Shown: positions 1 to 9,342, numbered from the stretch's first letter. The stretch is 64,000 nucleotides of DNA from Mycobacterium cookii (GCF_010727945.1 NZ_AP022569.1:4712001-4776000), one strand, 5' to 3'. A program made the numbers and translations. Notes: a model not told the origin generated them from the sequence alone.

Positions 1-2
1 CG

Positions 3-545
3 GAGCAGGTCTACTCGACGCTGAGCACGGTGAGGCAGCCCGGGGCGGCGCTGGCGAACGAGTCAACGTCGACGCTGGCCGAGCAGCAGCGCTGGCTGCC
101 GGCCGTCGGACCCCGATCGTTCTTCGCCACCGGCAGCGGCGGCATCGGGTGGGGCGTACCGGGCGCCGTCGGCGTCGCGTTGGGCGATCGGGCCAGCGGG
201 CGTAATCGTCATGTGGTGGCGACTATCGGCGACGGGTCTTTCCAGTATTCGATCCAGGCGATCTGGACCGCAGCACAGCACAAACTGCCGATCGTGTTCG
301 TCGTCATGCGCAACGGCGAATACTCGATTCTGAAATCCTTTGCGCTGCTGGAGAAGACGCCCAACGTGCCGGGTCTGGATCTGCCCGGCCTGGACATCGA
401 GTCGCTGGCGATCGGCTTCGGCTGCCGCGCTGTCACGGTCGACGGAACCGAGCAACTGGTCAAGGAATTCGAGGCTGCGCTGGGCGCCGACGGGCCGACC
501 GTCATCGTGATCCCGACCAAACCTCAAGTCGCGCATCTGGGCTGA
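3..545 (+). CDS. mdlC: Benzoylformate decarboxylase-like ThDP enzyme, C-terminal part (5' end outside window)
   Basis: The reading frame is open from the first bases, so only about the last 180 residues of a roughly 530-residue protein are present. They match the C-terminal thiamine-diphosphate domain of the pyruvate oxidase / benzoylformate decarboxylase superfamily. The ThDP-binding segment begins GDGSFQYSIQAIWTAAQ and ends at the N of VVMRNGEY. The following ENVPGLD-like stretch (TPNVPGLDLPGLD) is characteristic of benzoylformate decarboxylases, which decarboxylate phenylglyoxylate to benzaldehyde in the mandelate pathway. The gene ends two bases before a quinone oxidoreductase gene, which suggests co-transcription. 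The substrate is inferred from family resemblance only; another 2-oxoacid decarboxylase is possible. Confidence 0.8.
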   Translation, partial: EQVYSTLSTVRQPGAALANESTSTLAEQQRWLPAVGPRSFFATGSGGIGWGVPGAVGVALGDRASGRNRHVVATIGDGSFQYSIQAIWTAAQHKLPIVFVVMRNGEYSILKSFALLEKTPNVPGLDLPGLDIESLAIGFGCRAVTVDGTEQLVKEFEAALGADGPTVIVIPTKPQVAHLG

Positions 546-547
546 CG

Positions 548-1522
548 ATGCGCGTTATCGAGGTCTCCGCACTCGGCGGCCCCGAGGTCCTGGATTACGT
601 CGAGCGTCCGGTGCCCGAACCCGGGCCAGGGCAGGTGCTGATCAAGGCCGAGGCGATCGGCGTCAACTTCATCGACACGTATTTCCGGACCGGGCTGTAT
701 CCGCGGCCACTTCCGTTCATTCTCGGCAGCGAGGTCTGCGGCACCGTCGTCGGGGTGGGTGCGGAAGTCGGCCGGCTGTCGGTCGGCGACCGCGTGGCCA
801 CCTCAGACGCTCTCGGTGCGTACGCCGAATTCACGGTTGCACCGGCCGACCTGGTGACTCCCGTTCCCGGCGGCGTCGCACCCGAGGTCGCCGCGTCCGC
901 GCTGCTCAAAGGCCACACCGCGCACCTGCTGATCAGGTCGGTGTATCCCGTCGGTGCGGATGTCACCGTCTTGCTTCATGCCGGGGCCGGCGGAGTCGGG
1001 CTGATCCTGACGCAGTGGGCGACCAGCTTGGGTGCCCGGGTGATCACGACCGTCTCGACGCCGCAGAAGGCTGAACTGTCGCGGCAGGCAGGGGCGGTCG
1101 AGGTGCTCGACTATCCGAACGACCCGGCGGTGTTCGGCGCCGCGATCCGGTCGTTGACCGACGGGGAAGGTGTGGCCGCCGCGTACGACGGCGTCGGCAA
1201 GTCGACGTTCGATGCCAGCCTGGCCAGTCTGGCGATCCGCGGCACGTTGGCTTTGTATGGAGCGTCCAGCGGACCCGTGCCACCCGTCGATCCGCAGCGG
1301 CTCAACGCCGCGGGCTCGGTGTATCTGACCCGGCCCATGCGCACCCACTTCAACCGAACCTACGACGAATTCGCTTGGCGTTCAGCCGATTTGTTCCAGG
1401 TGATACTGGACGGCACGGTCACTGTGACGACCGGGAAGACCTATCGACTCGCCGACGCGGCGCAAGCCCATCGCGACCTGGAAGGCCGCAAGACACATGG
1501 ATCGACGGTGCTCATCCCCTGA
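548..1522 (+). CDS. qor: Zinc-independent quinone oxidoreductase (MDR superfamily)
   Basis: This 324-residue protein has the medium-chain dehydrogenase layout. A GroES-like domain carries GVNFIDTYFRTGLYP near residues 38-52, the signature region of NADPH:quinone reductases. A Rossmann domain follows with the glycine motif HAGAGGVG near residue 144. The structural- and catalytic-zinc cysteines of alcohol dehydrogenases are absent, and the length is typical of Qor (about 325). These enzymes reduce quinones or reactive carbonyls with NADPH in the cytosol. The ATG lies two bases after the upstream decarboxylase stop, so the two genes probably form an operon, and a PucR regulator follows 23 bases downstream. 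Confidence 0.88.
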   Translation: MRVIEVSALGGPEVLDYVERPVPEPGPGQVLIKAEAIGVNFIDTYFRTGLYPRPLPFILGSEVCGTVVGVGAEVGRLSVGDRVATSDALGAYAEFTVAPADLVTPVPGGVAPEVAASALLKGHTAHLLIRSVYPVGADVTVLLHAGAGGVGLILTQWATSLGARVITTVSTPQKAELSRQAGAVEVLDYPNDPAVFGAAIRSLTDGEGVAAAYDGVGKSTFDASLASLAIRGTLALYGASSGPVPPVDPQRLNAAGSVYLTRPMRTHFNRTYDEFAWRSADLFQVILDGTVTVTTGKTYRLADAAQAHRDLEGRKTHGSTVLIP

Positions 1523-1545
1523 GCGACGACGACTAGGCTGCCGCT

Positions 1546-2739
1546 ATGCCGGCCGATTCCGTCGAGGCCCAGCTCGCTGAACTGGGTGCGGCCCTATTGT
1601 CGCGGGCCGACGAACTGGCCGACACCATGCTGGCGCTGATGCGCAGCGAGGTGGGCTTCCACCGGAGTGTGGCCTTGGTGTCCGACGACGAATTGCGCAC
1701 CACGGTGCGGACCCATCTCGACTTCATCCTCGGGGCCTTCGGGGCGACGACGATCTGTTATGACACCCGAGCGGCGGCGGAGACCGGCCGCAACCGGGCC
1801 GCCGCCGGTGTGCCGCTGGCGGCCGTCATGGACTCCTATCGGATGTGCGCACGGTTTATCTGGGACGAGCTTCGCGCCGAAGCCGCGCGCCGCGACACGG
1901 TGACCGATGCCGGCGTTGTCGGGGCCTCGTCGGCCATGTGGCTGGTGCTCGACGAGTTCACCACAGCGATGGTCACGGGGTATCAGGAAGAGATGGCCCG
2001 CCAATTCGTCGGCCGCCAGCAGGAGCGATCGGCGATGGTGCAGGCGCTGATCGACGGCCGACTCACCGACACGGTCGATATGTGGAATACCGCTGACACG
2101 CTTCGCATTTCGTTGCAAGGTCCCTACCTGGTGGTGTGCGCGGAATTGGCCAGCATCGGTCGATCAGTGCTGCCTGACATCGAGGCCCGACTATTGGCGC
2201 AGGGCATCTTCTCGGCATGGCGGCTGCAGCCCGACATCGAGATCGGAATCCTTCACCTCGGTCCGGCCGGCAGCCTCGACGCCGTCGTGGAGTTGCTGCG
2301 CGGATACGTCTCGACGCGGGTGGGCATCAGCCCGCCGATATTGGACCTGGCCGAAACCGCGAGCGCTCTGCGCTACGCCCGGATCGCCATGACCGGGAGC
2401 CGGCCGGAGCGCAGCCCGGTCACCATCTTCGACCGCGATGTGATGGCGGTGACCGCCGCCGCGGCGCCCGAGGTGATGAGCCGGATTGCCGAGAATGTGC
2501 TCGGACCACTCGATGACTTGCCACGTCACGAGCGCGACGCGCTGCTCGATACCCTCGACGCCTGGTTCGACAATGGCGGTTCGGCCGAGCGCGCCGCGAA
2601 CGTGCTCTACGTACACCCCAACACCGTCCGGCAACGGCTGCGAAAGCTCGAGCAGTACACCGGACGTGCGCTCGGTGATCCCCGCGCGGCAGCCGAACTG
2701 TGCATCGCACTGGAAACCAGATACCGGGCAACGCCTTAA
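1546..2739 (+). CDS. PucR/CdaR-type transcriptional regulator
   Basis: The 397-residue protein ends with the helix-turn-helix of the PucR C-terminal family, near residues 340-385 (AERAANVLYVHPNTVRQRL), which binds DNA. The N-terminal two thirds is helical and includes the RsbT co-antagonist/GGDEF-like region usual in mycobacterial members. Regulators of this type commonly control catabolic genes in response to a small ligand. The position just downstream of, and codirectional with, the decarboxylase and quinone oxidoreductase genes suggests that it controls that unit. The ligand is unknown. The ATG start is the first in frame after the upstream gene. Confidence 0.8.
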   Translation: MPADSVEAQLAELGAALLSRADELADTMLALMRSEVGFHRSVALVSDDELRTTVRTHLDFILGAFGATTICYDTRAAAETGRNRAAAGVPLAAVMDSYRMCARFIWDELRAEAARRDTVTDAGVVGASSAMWLVLDEFTTAMVTGYQEEMARQFVGRQQERSAMVQALIDGRLTDTVDMWNTADTLRISLQGPYLVVCAELASIGRSVLPDIEARLLAQGIFSAWRLQPDIEIGILHLGPAGSLDAVVELLRGYVSTRVGISPPILDLAETASALRYARIAMTGSRPERSPVTIFDRDVMAVTAAAAPEVMSRIAENVLGPLDDLPRHERDALLDTLDAWFDNGGSAERAANVLYVHPNTVRQRLRKLEQYTGRALGDPRAAAELCIALETRYRATP

Positions 2740-2740
2740 C

Positions 2741-2786
2741 GGCCGACACGGTTGTCGCTCAAAGGCGGGCACATCGGGTGTCGGCC
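2741..2786. terminator. Candidate bidirectional terminator between convergent genes
   Basis: The arms ggccgacac (2741-2749) and gtgtcggcc (2778-2786) are perfect 9-base inverted repeats. They begin two bases after the PucR gene stop and lie upstream of the convergent cyclotransferase stop. The right arm is also part of a 14-base perfect palindrome (2778-2791). There is no T-tract, as is common for mycobacterial hairpins. A protein-binding site is the alternative. Confidence 0.45.
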
Positions 2787-2821
2787 GACACAGAGACCCA
2801 CGTGACGTGTGTGACGAAACT

Positions 2822-3301
2822 TTATTCGCTGTGCCCCGGACCGATGTTGCGCGCCGGCCGCGTGCGGATCTCGTGCACGTATTCGCTTGGCGCGCCAGCG
2901 ATTTCCGCGGCGTCGGCCATCACCCCGATGTATCGCGCGGACGGCAGGCCACCTTCCCAGGCGTCCACGACATACAGCCACGCCAGCACCGGATCGGTGG
3001 TGGTGTCCGACGACACGCGTTCCACCCGGCAGCGGATTTTCTTGTGGACGCCGAGCTCGGAGCCTTCCCAGCGGTCGAGGTTGTTCTCGTCGGCGGGCGT
3101 CATGTCGTAGAGCACGACGAACACCTTCGAGGTCGGATCCTCGACCACGGTGGCCAGGGCGCCTTCCCAGCCGATGTCCTCGCCGCCGAAGGTCAGCCGC
3201 CAGCCGTGCAGCCAGCCGGTTCCGGCCATCGGCGAATGGGGTGCGCGCTGCTGCATCTGTTCGGGATGCATGTTCGAGCCGTAGGCGGCGTAGAGCGGCA
3301 C
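2822..3301 (-). CDS. Gamma-glutamylcyclotransferase-like protein (Rv3304-type)
   Basis: The 159-residue protein begins LYAAYGSNMHPEQM, which carries the YGSN substrate-binding loop of the gamma-glutamylcyclotransferase fold. The conserved acidic region NLDRWEGSE follows near residues 72-80. Family members release 5-oxoproline from gamma-glutamyl amino acids or dipeptides. Mycobacteria lack glutathione, so the substrate is uncertain. The length equals that of the M. tuberculosis neighbour Rv3304 as I recall it. The gene is divergent from lpdA, and its GTG start lies 6 bases after a good -10 element, so the message is probably leaderless. Confidence 0.82.
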   Translation of the reverse strand: MPLYAAYGSNMHPEQMQQRAPHSPMAGTGWLHGWRLTFGGEDIGWEGALATVVEDPTSKVFVVLYDMTPADENNLDRWEGSELGVHKKIRCRVERVSSDTTTDPVLAWLYVVDAWEGGLPSARYIGVMADAAEIAGAPSEYVHEIRTRPARNIGPGHSE

Positions 3302-3307
3302 GGGGAA

Positions 3308-3313
3308 ATCTTA
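3308..3313 (-). promoter_or_regulatory. -10 element of a probable leaderless promoter for the cyclotransferase-like gene
   Basis: On the minus strand the hexamer TAAGAT fits the mycobacterial TANNNT -10 consensus. It is followed by six bases and then the GTG start at 3301. That spacing places the transcription start at the start codon itself. Confidence 0.5.
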
Positions 3314-3353
3314 GACGGCGCCCGCTGATGCGGCGGGTATCCGCAACCTTCGT

Positions 3354-3359
3354 TAGGTT
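3354..3359 (+). promoter_or_regulatory. -10 element of a probable leaderless promoter for lpdA
   Basis: TAGGTT fits TANNNT and is followed by seven bases and the GTG of lpdA at 3367. No Shine-Dalgarno sequence precedes that GTG in a normal position, which supports leaderless initiation and this start choice. Confidence 0.5.
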
Positions 3360-3366
3360 AAGGGCT

Positions 3367-4773
3367 GTGGCGACCCGCATCGTGATCATCGGGGGAGGAC
3401 CCGCCGGTTACGAGGCGGCGCTCGTCGCAGCAGCGCGCGGTGCCGCCGTCACCGTCATCGACTCCGACGGCATCGGCGGCGCCGCGGTGCTGTTCGACGT
3501 GGTGCCGTCGAAGGCGTTCATTGCGTCGACCGGCGTGCGCACCGAATTGCGCCGCGGGCCGCATCTGGGCTTCGACATCGACATCGAAGCCGCCAAGATC
3601 TCGCTGCCCGACATCCACCAGCGCGTCAAGCGGCTGGCCGCCGAACAGTCCGCCGATGTGAAGGCGCAACTGCTCAACGCGGGCGTCGACGTGGTGGCCG
3701 GCAGGGGCGAACTGGTCGACACCACTCCCGGACTGGCCACACACCGCGTTCAGGCCACCGCACCGGACGGCGGCACCAGCATTTACGACGCCGACGTGGT
3801 GCTGATCGCAACCGGCGCGAGCCCCCGCGAGCTGCCGACCGCTCGGCCCGACGGCGAGCGCATTCTGACCTGGCGTCAGCTTTACGACCTGCAGGCGCTG
3901 CCAGAACACCTGATCGTGGTCGGCTCCGGTGTCACCGGCGCCGAATTCGTGCACGCCTACACCGAGTTGGGCGTCGACGTCACGGTGGTCGCCAGCCGCG
4001 ACCAGATACTGCCCTACGAGGACGCCGACGCCGCCCAGGTGCTGGAGCGCATCTTCGCCGAACGCGGCGTCGAGCTGGTCAAGAACGCCCGCGCCGACTC
4101 GGTGACCCGCACCGATTCCGGCGTTGTGGTGAAGCTGGCGGACGGCCGCACCGTCGAAGGCAGTCACGCGCTGATGACGATCGGCTCGGTGCCCAACACC
4201 GGCGGGCTGGGCCTGGAACGGGTGGGCATCGAACTGGGGCCGGGAAACTACCTGAGCGTCGACCGGGTGTCGCGGACGTCGGTGTCGAACATCTACGCCG
4301 CCGGCGACTGCACCGGGCTGCTACCGCTGGCCTCGGTCGCCGCCATGCAAGGCCGGATCGCCATGTGGCACGCCCTCGGCGAGGCCGTCACCCCGATCCG
4401 GCTGCGGACCGTCGCCGCCGCGGTGTTCACCCGGCCCGAGCTCGCGGCGGTGGGTGTGCCGCAATCAGCCATCGATGACGGATCGGTGCAGGCGCGCACG
4501 ATCATGTTGCCGCTGCGGACCAACGCGCGGGCCAAGATGTCCGGGCTGCGGCACGGCTTCGTCAAGATCTTCTGCCGTCCGGCCACCGGTGTGGTGATCG
4601 GCGGCGTGGTGGTGGCGCCGATCGCGTCGGAGTTGATCCTGCCGATAGCGATGGCCGTGCAGACCCGGCTGACCGTCAACCATCTGGCGCAGACCCTCAG
4701 CGTCTATCCGTCGCTGTCGGGCTCGATCACCGAGGCGGCGCGGCGGCTGATGGCGCACGACGACCTGGACTGA
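3367..4773 (+). CDS. lpdA: LpdA, NAD(P)H quinone reductase of the dihydrolipoamide-dehydrogenase fold
   Basis: The 468-residue flavoprotein has an N-terminal FAD motif (IVIIGGGPAGYEAAL), a central NAD(P) motif (VVGSGVTGAEFVHAY, near residue 180) and the C-terminal dimerisation domain. At the position of the redox disulfide of true lipoamide dehydrogenases (CxxxxC) it reads GIGGAAVLFDVVPSK, with no cysteines, so it cannot perform disulfide chemistry. M. tuberculosis LpdA (Rv3303c) has the same property and is a quinone reductase linked to oxidative-stress defence. The frame is open upstream for 480 bases, but the family start and the leaderless promoter point to the GTG at 3367. glpD2 follows, as in M. 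tuberculosis. Confidence 0.93.
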   Translation: MATRIVIIGGGPAGYEAALVAAARGAAVTVIDSDGIGGAAVLFDVVPSKAFIASTGVRTELRRGPHLGFDIDIEAAKISLPDIHQRVKRLAAEQSADVKAQLLNAGVDVVAGRGELVDTTPGLATHRVQATAPDGGTSIYDADVVLIATGASPRELPTARPDGERILTWRQLYDLQALPEHLIVVGSGVTGAEFVHAYTELGVDVTVVASRDQILPYEDADAAQVLERIFAERGVELVKNARADSVTRTDSGVVVKLADGRTVEGSHALMTIGSVPNTGGLGLERVGIELGPGNYLSVDRVSRTSVSNIYAAGDCTGLLPLASVAAMQGRIAMWHALGEAVTPIRLRTVAAAVFTRPELAAVGVPQSAIDDGSVQARTIMLPLRTNARAKMSGLRHGFVKIFCRPATGVVIGGVVVAPIASELILPIAMAVQTRLTVNHLAQTLSVYPSLSGSITEAARRLMAHDDLD

Positions 4774-4842
4774 GCGCCGCCCCGCGCCAGGTAGCCTTGA
4801 ACCGACAAATCTACTGACGAGTAACCGACAGGAGACCGTGCC

Positions 4843-6600
4843 GTGAGCGACGAGATTCGCATCCCGGCCAGCGAACAGACCCGGCCGGGTTCGATCATCG
4901 GACCCGGGCAACGTGCCGCGGCCTGGGATCGCCTCGGCAGCGAGCAATTCGACGTCGTCGTCATCGGTGGCGGCGTGGTGGGTTCGGGAGCCGCTCTGGA
5001 CGCCGCCACCCGCGGGCTCAAAGTCGCACTGGTCGAAGCCCGCGACTTCGCCTCCGGCACCTCGAGCAGATCGTCGAAGATGTTTCACGGCGGGCTGCGC
5101 TATCTCGAGCAACTGGAATTCGGCTTGGTGCGTGAGGCGCTGTTCGAGCGCGAGCTGTCGTTGACGACGTTGGCTCCGCACCTGGTCAAGCCGCTGCCGT
5201 TTCTCTATCCGCTGACCAAGCGGTGGTGGGAGCGGCCGTATGTCGCCGCTGGTCTGTTGCTTTACGACGAGCTCGGTGGCGCGAAATCCGTTCCGGGACA
5301 AAAACATTTGTTCCGCGCCGGTGCGCTGCGGCTGTCGCCGGGTCTGAAGCGCAGCTCGCTGATCGGCGGTATCCGCTACTACGACACCGTCGTCGACGAC
5401 GCGCGGCACACCCTGACCGTGGTGCGTACCGCGGCGCAGTACGGCGCGGTCGTCCGTTCGTCCACCCAGGTGGTGTCACTGCTGCGCGAAGGCGACCGGG
5501 TGACCGGTGTGCGGGTGCGCGACTCGGAGGACGGCGCGGTTGCGGAGGTGCGCGGCCATGTCGTCGTCAACGCGACCGGGGTCTGGACCGATGAGATTCA
5601 GGCATTGTCCAAGCAGCGCGGGCGATTTCGGGTTCGGGCGTCCAAGGGTGTGCACATCGTGGTGCCGCGGGACCGGATCGTCAGCGACGCCGCGATCATC
5701 CTGCGCACCGAGAAGTCGGTGATGTTCGTGATCCCGTGGGGCAACCACTGGATCATCGGGACCACCGACACCGACTGGAATCTGGACCTCGCGCATCCGG
5801 CCGCCACCAAGGTCGACATCGATTACATCCTCAGCACCGTCAACACCGTGCTGGCAACTCCGTTGACGCACAACGACATCGACGGCGTATACGCCGGGCT
5901 GCGGCCGCTGCTGGCGGGGGAGAGTGAGGAGACGTCCAAGCTGTCGCGCGAGCACGCCGTCGCGGTTCCCGCGCCCGGCCTGGTCGCCATTGCGGGCGGC
6001 AAGTACACCACCTACCGGGTAATGGCCGCCGATGCGATCGACGCTGCGGCGCAATACGTTCCGGCCCGTGTTGCGACGTCGATCACGGAGAAGGTGCCGC
6101 TGCTGGGCGCCGACGGCTACTTCGCGCTGATCAACCAGACCGAGCACGTCGGCGCCATCGCGGGACTGCACCCGTACCGGGTACGCCATCTGCTGGACCG
6201 CTACGGGTCGCTGCTCAACGAGGTGCTCGCGATGGCGGCCGACCACCGCGAGCTGCTCAACCCGATCAGCGCCGCACCCGGCTACCTGAAGGTCGAGGCG
6301 GCCTATGCCGCGGCCGCGGAGGGCGCATTGCATCTCGAAGACATCCTGGCGCGGCGGACCCGCATCGCCATCGAGTACTCCCACCGCGGTGTCGACTGTG
6401 CCCGCGAAGTGGCCGACATCGTCGCGCCGATCCTCGGCTGGACGGACGACGATGTCGACCGCGAGGTCGAGACGTACATCGCGCGGGTTGAGGCCGAGGT
6501 CTTGTCTCAGACCCAACCCGACGACGCGTCGGCCGACGCGCTGCGAGCCAGCGCCCCGGAGGCTCGCGCCGAGATCCTCGAGCCGGTGCCGCTCAATTGA
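4843..6600 (+). CDS. glpD2: Glycerol-3-phosphate dehydrogenase (FAD, aerobic type)
   Basis: The 585-residue protein oxidises sn-glycerol-3-phosphate to dihydroxyacetone phosphate at the membrane face and feeds electrons to quinone. The FAD-binding motif is VVVIGGGVVGSGAALDAATR at residues 39-58. The GlpD signature SGTSSRSSKMFHGGLRYLE follows, and the C-terminal GlpD domain covers roughly residues 430-560. The GTG start has a good ribosome-binding site (aggag, about 4830-4834). The pseudouridine synthase gene follows after 7 bases. The regulator gene phoY1, which separates these genes in M. tuberculosis, is absent here. Confidence 0.95.
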   Translation: MSDEIRIPASEQTRPGSIIGPGQRAAAWDRLGSEQFDVVVIGGGVVGSGAALDAATRGLKVALVEARDFASGTSSRSSKMFHGGLRYLEQLEFGLVREALFERELSLTTLAPHLVKPLPFLYPLTKRWWERPYVAAGLLLYDELGGAKSVPGQKHLFRAGALRLSPGLKRSSLIGGIRYYDTVVDDARHTLTVVRTAAQYGAVVRSSTQVVSLLREGDRVTGVRVRDSEDGAVAEVRGHVVVNATGVWTDEIQALSKQRGRFRVRASKGVHIVVPRDRIVSDAAIILRTEKSVMFVIPWGNHWIIGTTDTDWNLDLAHPAATKVDIDYILSTVNTVLATPLTHNDIDGVYAGLRPLLAGESEETSKLSREHAVAVPAPGLVAIAGGKYTTYRVMAADAIDAAAQYVPARVATSITEKVPLLGADGYFALINQTEHVGAIAGLHPYRVRHLLDRYGSLLNEVLAMAADHRELLNPISAAPGYLKVEAAYAAAAEGALHLEDILARRTRIAIEYSHRGVDCAREVADIVAPILGWTDDDVDREVETYIARVEAEVLSQTQPDDASADALRASAPEARAEILEPVPLN

Positions 6601-6607
6601 GCCAGCC

Positions 6608-7513
6608 GTGAGGCCCCCGCCGCTGCCGCCCCGCGACGGCGTCGGGCCGGCGCGGTTGCGGGTGTTCGGCGGGCCATTGGGCGACGAGCTGACCAGCAGG
6701 TTCGGTCCCGCCGTGGCCGCCAAGGCGATCGCCGGCGAGGTCGTCGACCAGCGTGGTGTGGTGCTCGATCCGGCCACGGTGCTGCCGGCGGGCGCTCACG
6801 TCTACCTCTACCGCGAACTGCCCGACGAGGTGCCGGTGCCGTTCGACATCCCGGTGTTGTACCAGGACGAGAACCTCGTGGTCGCCGACAAGCCGCACTT
6901 CCTGGCCACCATGCCGCGTGGCGTTCATGTAGCGCAGACGGCGTTGGTCCGGCTTCGCCGGCAACTCGGGTTGCCCGAGCTGAGCGCCGCGCATCGATTG
7001 GATCGACTGACCGCCGGGGTGTTGCTGTTCACGACCCGTCGCGAGCTTCGCGGGGCCTATCAGACGCTGTTCGCCCGTAGCGCGGTCGACAAGACCTACC
7101 TGGCGCGGGCCGCGGTGGCACCGGATCTGGAGTTACCGCGGCTCGTTCGCAGTCGTATCGTCAAGCGCCGTGGCAACTTTCAAGCCACCGAGGAACCCGG
7201 CCCGCCCAACGCCGAGACGGTGGTGGAGCTGATATCGCAGGATGGGCTCTACCGGTTGACGCCGCGCACGGGGCGCACACATCAGCTTCGAGTGCACATG
7301 GCGTCGCTCGGTGTCCCGATCTACGGAGACCCGCTGTATCCCGACATCCTCGAGGTGGCCGCCGACGACTTCTCCACGCCGTTGCAGCTGTTGGCGGAGC
7401 GGATCGAGTTCGACGATCCGCTGAGTGGGGCCCGCCTGTCATTCGTCAGCGACAGGCAGTTGCCCACACCGCCGACGTCAGCAGCGCTCGACGCCGGGGC
7501 TGATCAGCGGTAG
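6608..7513 (+). CDS. RluA-family pseudouridine synthase (Rv3300c-type)
   Basis: The 301-residue enzyme converts uridine to pseudouridine in rRNA or tRNA; the target site is unknown. The catalytic aspartate lies in the RluA motif AAHRLDRLTAG near residue 130. The conserved C-terminal motifs TPRTGRTHQLRVHMASLG and IYGDPLY follow. The frame is open well upstream inside glpD2, but the GTG 7 bases after the glpD2 stop gives the family length (about 305). Tight spacing indicates an operon with glpD2. Confidence 0.88.
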   Translation: MRPPPLPPRDGVGPARLRVFGGPLGDELTSRFGPAVAAKAIAGEVVDQRGVVLDPATVLPAGAHVYLYRELPDEVPVPFDIPVLYQDENLVVADKPHFLATMPRGVHVAQTALVRLRRQLGLPELSAAHRLDRLTAGVLLFTTRRELRGAYQTLFARSAVDKTYLARAAVAPDLELPRLVRSRIVKRRGNFQATEEPGPPNAETVVELISQDGLYRLTPRTGRTHQLRVHMASLGVPIYGDPLYPDILEVAADDFSTPLQLLAERIEFDDPLSGARLSFVSDRQLPTPPTSAALDAGADQR

Positions 7514-7696
7514 GTCGTGGCCGATCACAATGTGACGCGGCCGCGGTGCCGCCGTCGGTATGGGCCGCGGAGTGCTTCGCGCGGACACCGCCGCTGACAC
7601 GACCGTGCGGCACATGTCACGTGCTCGAACGGTGAAGCCGCCGGCGGTACCGAGGTCAGCGAGGCGCGCGCTGACAAAGCTATGCAGTGTTGGCAC
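7478..7696 (-). CDS. Hypothetical small protein (doubtful)
   Basis: A 72-codon frame starts with ATG after an aaagga sequence that could serve as a ribosome-binding site. Its last 36 bases overlap the 3' end of the pseudouridine synthase gene on the other strand. The product is Arg/Pro/Ala rich with no recognisable domain, signal peptide or membrane segment. Its main support is position in an otherwise empty interval, and it may be a chance frame. Confidence 0.25.
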   Translation of the reverse strand: MPTLHSFVSARLADLGTAGGFTVRARDMCRTVVSAAVSARSTPRPIPTAAPRPRHIVIGHDLPLISPGVERC

Positions 7697-8128
7697 GTTA
7701 TCTGTCCTTTGATCTTTGACGGCTACTCGTATGACGATACGGGCGCAGTCGTCGGGTCAATTCTTTCGCCAGTTGTGATGACGGGCATGTCGCGCGGGGG
7801 ATGCGACGCAGGTCACTGAGCGTCAACGCTCTGCCGACCGTTGGTATTCCACGTTAGGCAATCCGCGCCGAGCGATCCGGGTGCGGGCGTCAATATCGCG
7901 TGAACAGTGCCGGCTGGTGAGGCCCTCACCCGGCTGCGCCGACCATCACGAACGTGAACAAGCGGGAAACTGAGGCTGAAATCGCGAGCCCGGCAAAACC
8001 GGCGACAACCGGGCATGATTGCGACAGTGCGAATCTTGTTACGATGCGTCATGCCCGCAACGAAGGCAGGAGTTCGACGGGCTGAGGCTATGCCGGCGGC
8101 GATGATCTCATCTGTAAAAGGAATTGGA
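7514..8128. other. Non-coding interval upstream of the pstS gene
   Basis: Apart from the doubtful minus-strand frame at its left edge, I see no gene in this interval. Two cgtgaac heptamers (7899-7905 and 7953-7959) lie 54 bases apart upstream of the phosphate-binding protein gene. They resemble half-sites for a phosphate-responsive OmpR-type regulator such as RegX3, but the spacing is not the classic tandem arrangement. Other reading frames covering 7813-8382 on the minus strand look like shadows. Confidence 0.4.
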
Positions 8129-9244
8129 TTGAAGCTCAATAGGTTTGGCGCCGCGCTGAGTATTCTGGCAAGTTGCGCTCTAATTCTGTCGGCCTGCGGC
8201 GGCCATAACAACGCCGGGGGTGGAAGTCCTGCTGCAACGCCTGCGCCCCCGGTCAAAGTGACCTGTGGCGGCAAATCGGCCCTGAAGGCCAGCGGTTCCA
8301 CAGCGCAGAAAAACGCGATGGCGCTTTTCGTCAAGGCATTCGAACAAGCCTGCCCCGGACAATCTTTGGAGTACACGGCCAATGGCTCGGGTGCCGGGAT
8401 AAGCGACTTCGTGGATAACCGAACCGACTTCAGTGCGTCCGACTCGACGCTGACGAAAGCGGAGTACGAAAAAGGTCAGCAGCGGTGTGGTTCGCAGGTG
8501 CGTAGCCTGCCGCTGGTGGTGGGCCCCATCGCGATCGCGTTCAACGTCAAGGGCGTGACGTCGCTGAACCTTGACGGCTTGACCGCGGCGCAGATCTTCA
8601 ACGGGCAGATCAACATGTGGAACGACGCCGCGATCGGGCTGCTGAACCTCGGTGTCGAATTGCCGAACGAGCCGATTCACGTGGTATTCCGCAGCGACGA
8701 GTCCGGGACCACGGACAACTTCCAGCGGTATCTCGACACCGCGTCGCGGGGCACCTGGGGATTGCCCGCGGGCAAGAAATTCAACGGTGGCGTCGGTGAG
8801 GGCGCGGTCGGCAGCGACGGCGCCGCCGAGGCGGTCAAGAACACCGAAGGGTCGATCACCTACCTCGAATGGTCATTCGCCCGGCAGCAGAACTTGAACG
8901 TGGCCAAGATCATCACGTCGGCTGGTCCGGATCCGGTAGCGATCAGCTCCGAGTCGGTGGGCAAGACAATCTCGGGCGCCTGGTACGTCAAGAGAGGCGA
9001 TGAATTGGCGCTCGACACGATCTCGTTCTACCGCCCGAACCAGCCCGGCTCTTATCCGATCGTCCTGGCGACTTACGAGATCGTCTGCTCGAAATACCCC
9101 GATCCCCAGGTCGGCACTGCCGTGCGCGCCTTCTTGCAGAGCGCCGTCGGTGCAGGCCAGAATGACCTGGCCGCAAACGGCTACATCCCCGTCCCGGCGG
9201 AATTCAAGCCGCGACTGGTGGCCGCGGTGAATGCCATATCGTGA
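8129..9244 (+). CDS. pstS3: Phosphate-binding lipoprotein, PstS3-like
   Basis: The 371-residue lipoprotein captures phosphate outside the membrane for a PstCAB transporter. The TTG start has a ggaa ribosome-binding site and gives [20 protein letters not shown] followed by a lipobox cysteine at residue 23. Starts further upstream would give an implausibly long leader. PstS hallmarks follow: the ASGSTAQ phosphate loop, [13 protein letters not shown], and [16 protein letters not shown]. Length and sequence fit PstS3 of M. tuberculosis (about 370). No pstC, pstA or pstB gene is nearby, so it must work with a transporter encoded elsewhere. This gene and the PPE gene after it occupy the interval that holds atsB/lpqC in M. 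tuberculosis. Confidence 0.9.
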   Translation: MKLNRFGAALSILASCALILSACGGHNNAGGGSPAATPAPPVKVTCGGKSALKASGSTAQKNAMALFVKAFEQACPGQSLEYTANGSGAGISDFVDNRTDFSASDSTLTKAEYEKGQQRCGSQVRSLPLVVGPIAIAFNVKGVTSLNLDGLTAAQIFNGQINMWNDAAIGLLNLGVELPNEPIHVVFRSDESGTTDNFQRYLDTASRGTWGLPAGKKFNGGVGEGAVGSDGAAEAVKNTEGSITYLEWSFARQQNLNVAKIITSAGPDPVAISSESVGKTISGAWYVKRGDELALDTISFYRPNQPGSYPIVLATYEIVCSKYPDPQVGTAVRAFLQSAVGAGQNDLAANGYIPVPAEFKPRLVAAVNAIS

Positions 9245-9342
9245 CGATTCAACGGCGTTGCAGCGTAGAGTTCGGGGGGTTTTTTCGCCGTAGTCAATCA
9301 AATGTTCCAGAAGCTTTTCGGCGGTAGTCAATGGTCGGTGCC

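Noticed and set aside
2887..3366. An N-terminal extension of LpdA
   Set aside because: The frame is open, but it is antisense to the cyclotransferase gene and the residues are Arg/Pro/Ser-rich; the family start and promoter are at 3367.
7899..7959. Pho box / RegX3 sites from two cgtgaac heptamers upstream of pstS
   Set aside because: The copies are 54 bases apart rather than in the close tandem arrangement known for such sites, so they were not annotated as an operator.
9281..9332. Short direct repeat (gtagtcaat at 9290 and 9324) before the PPE gene
   Set aside because: Nine bases seen twice could arise by chance, and no regulatory pattern supports it.
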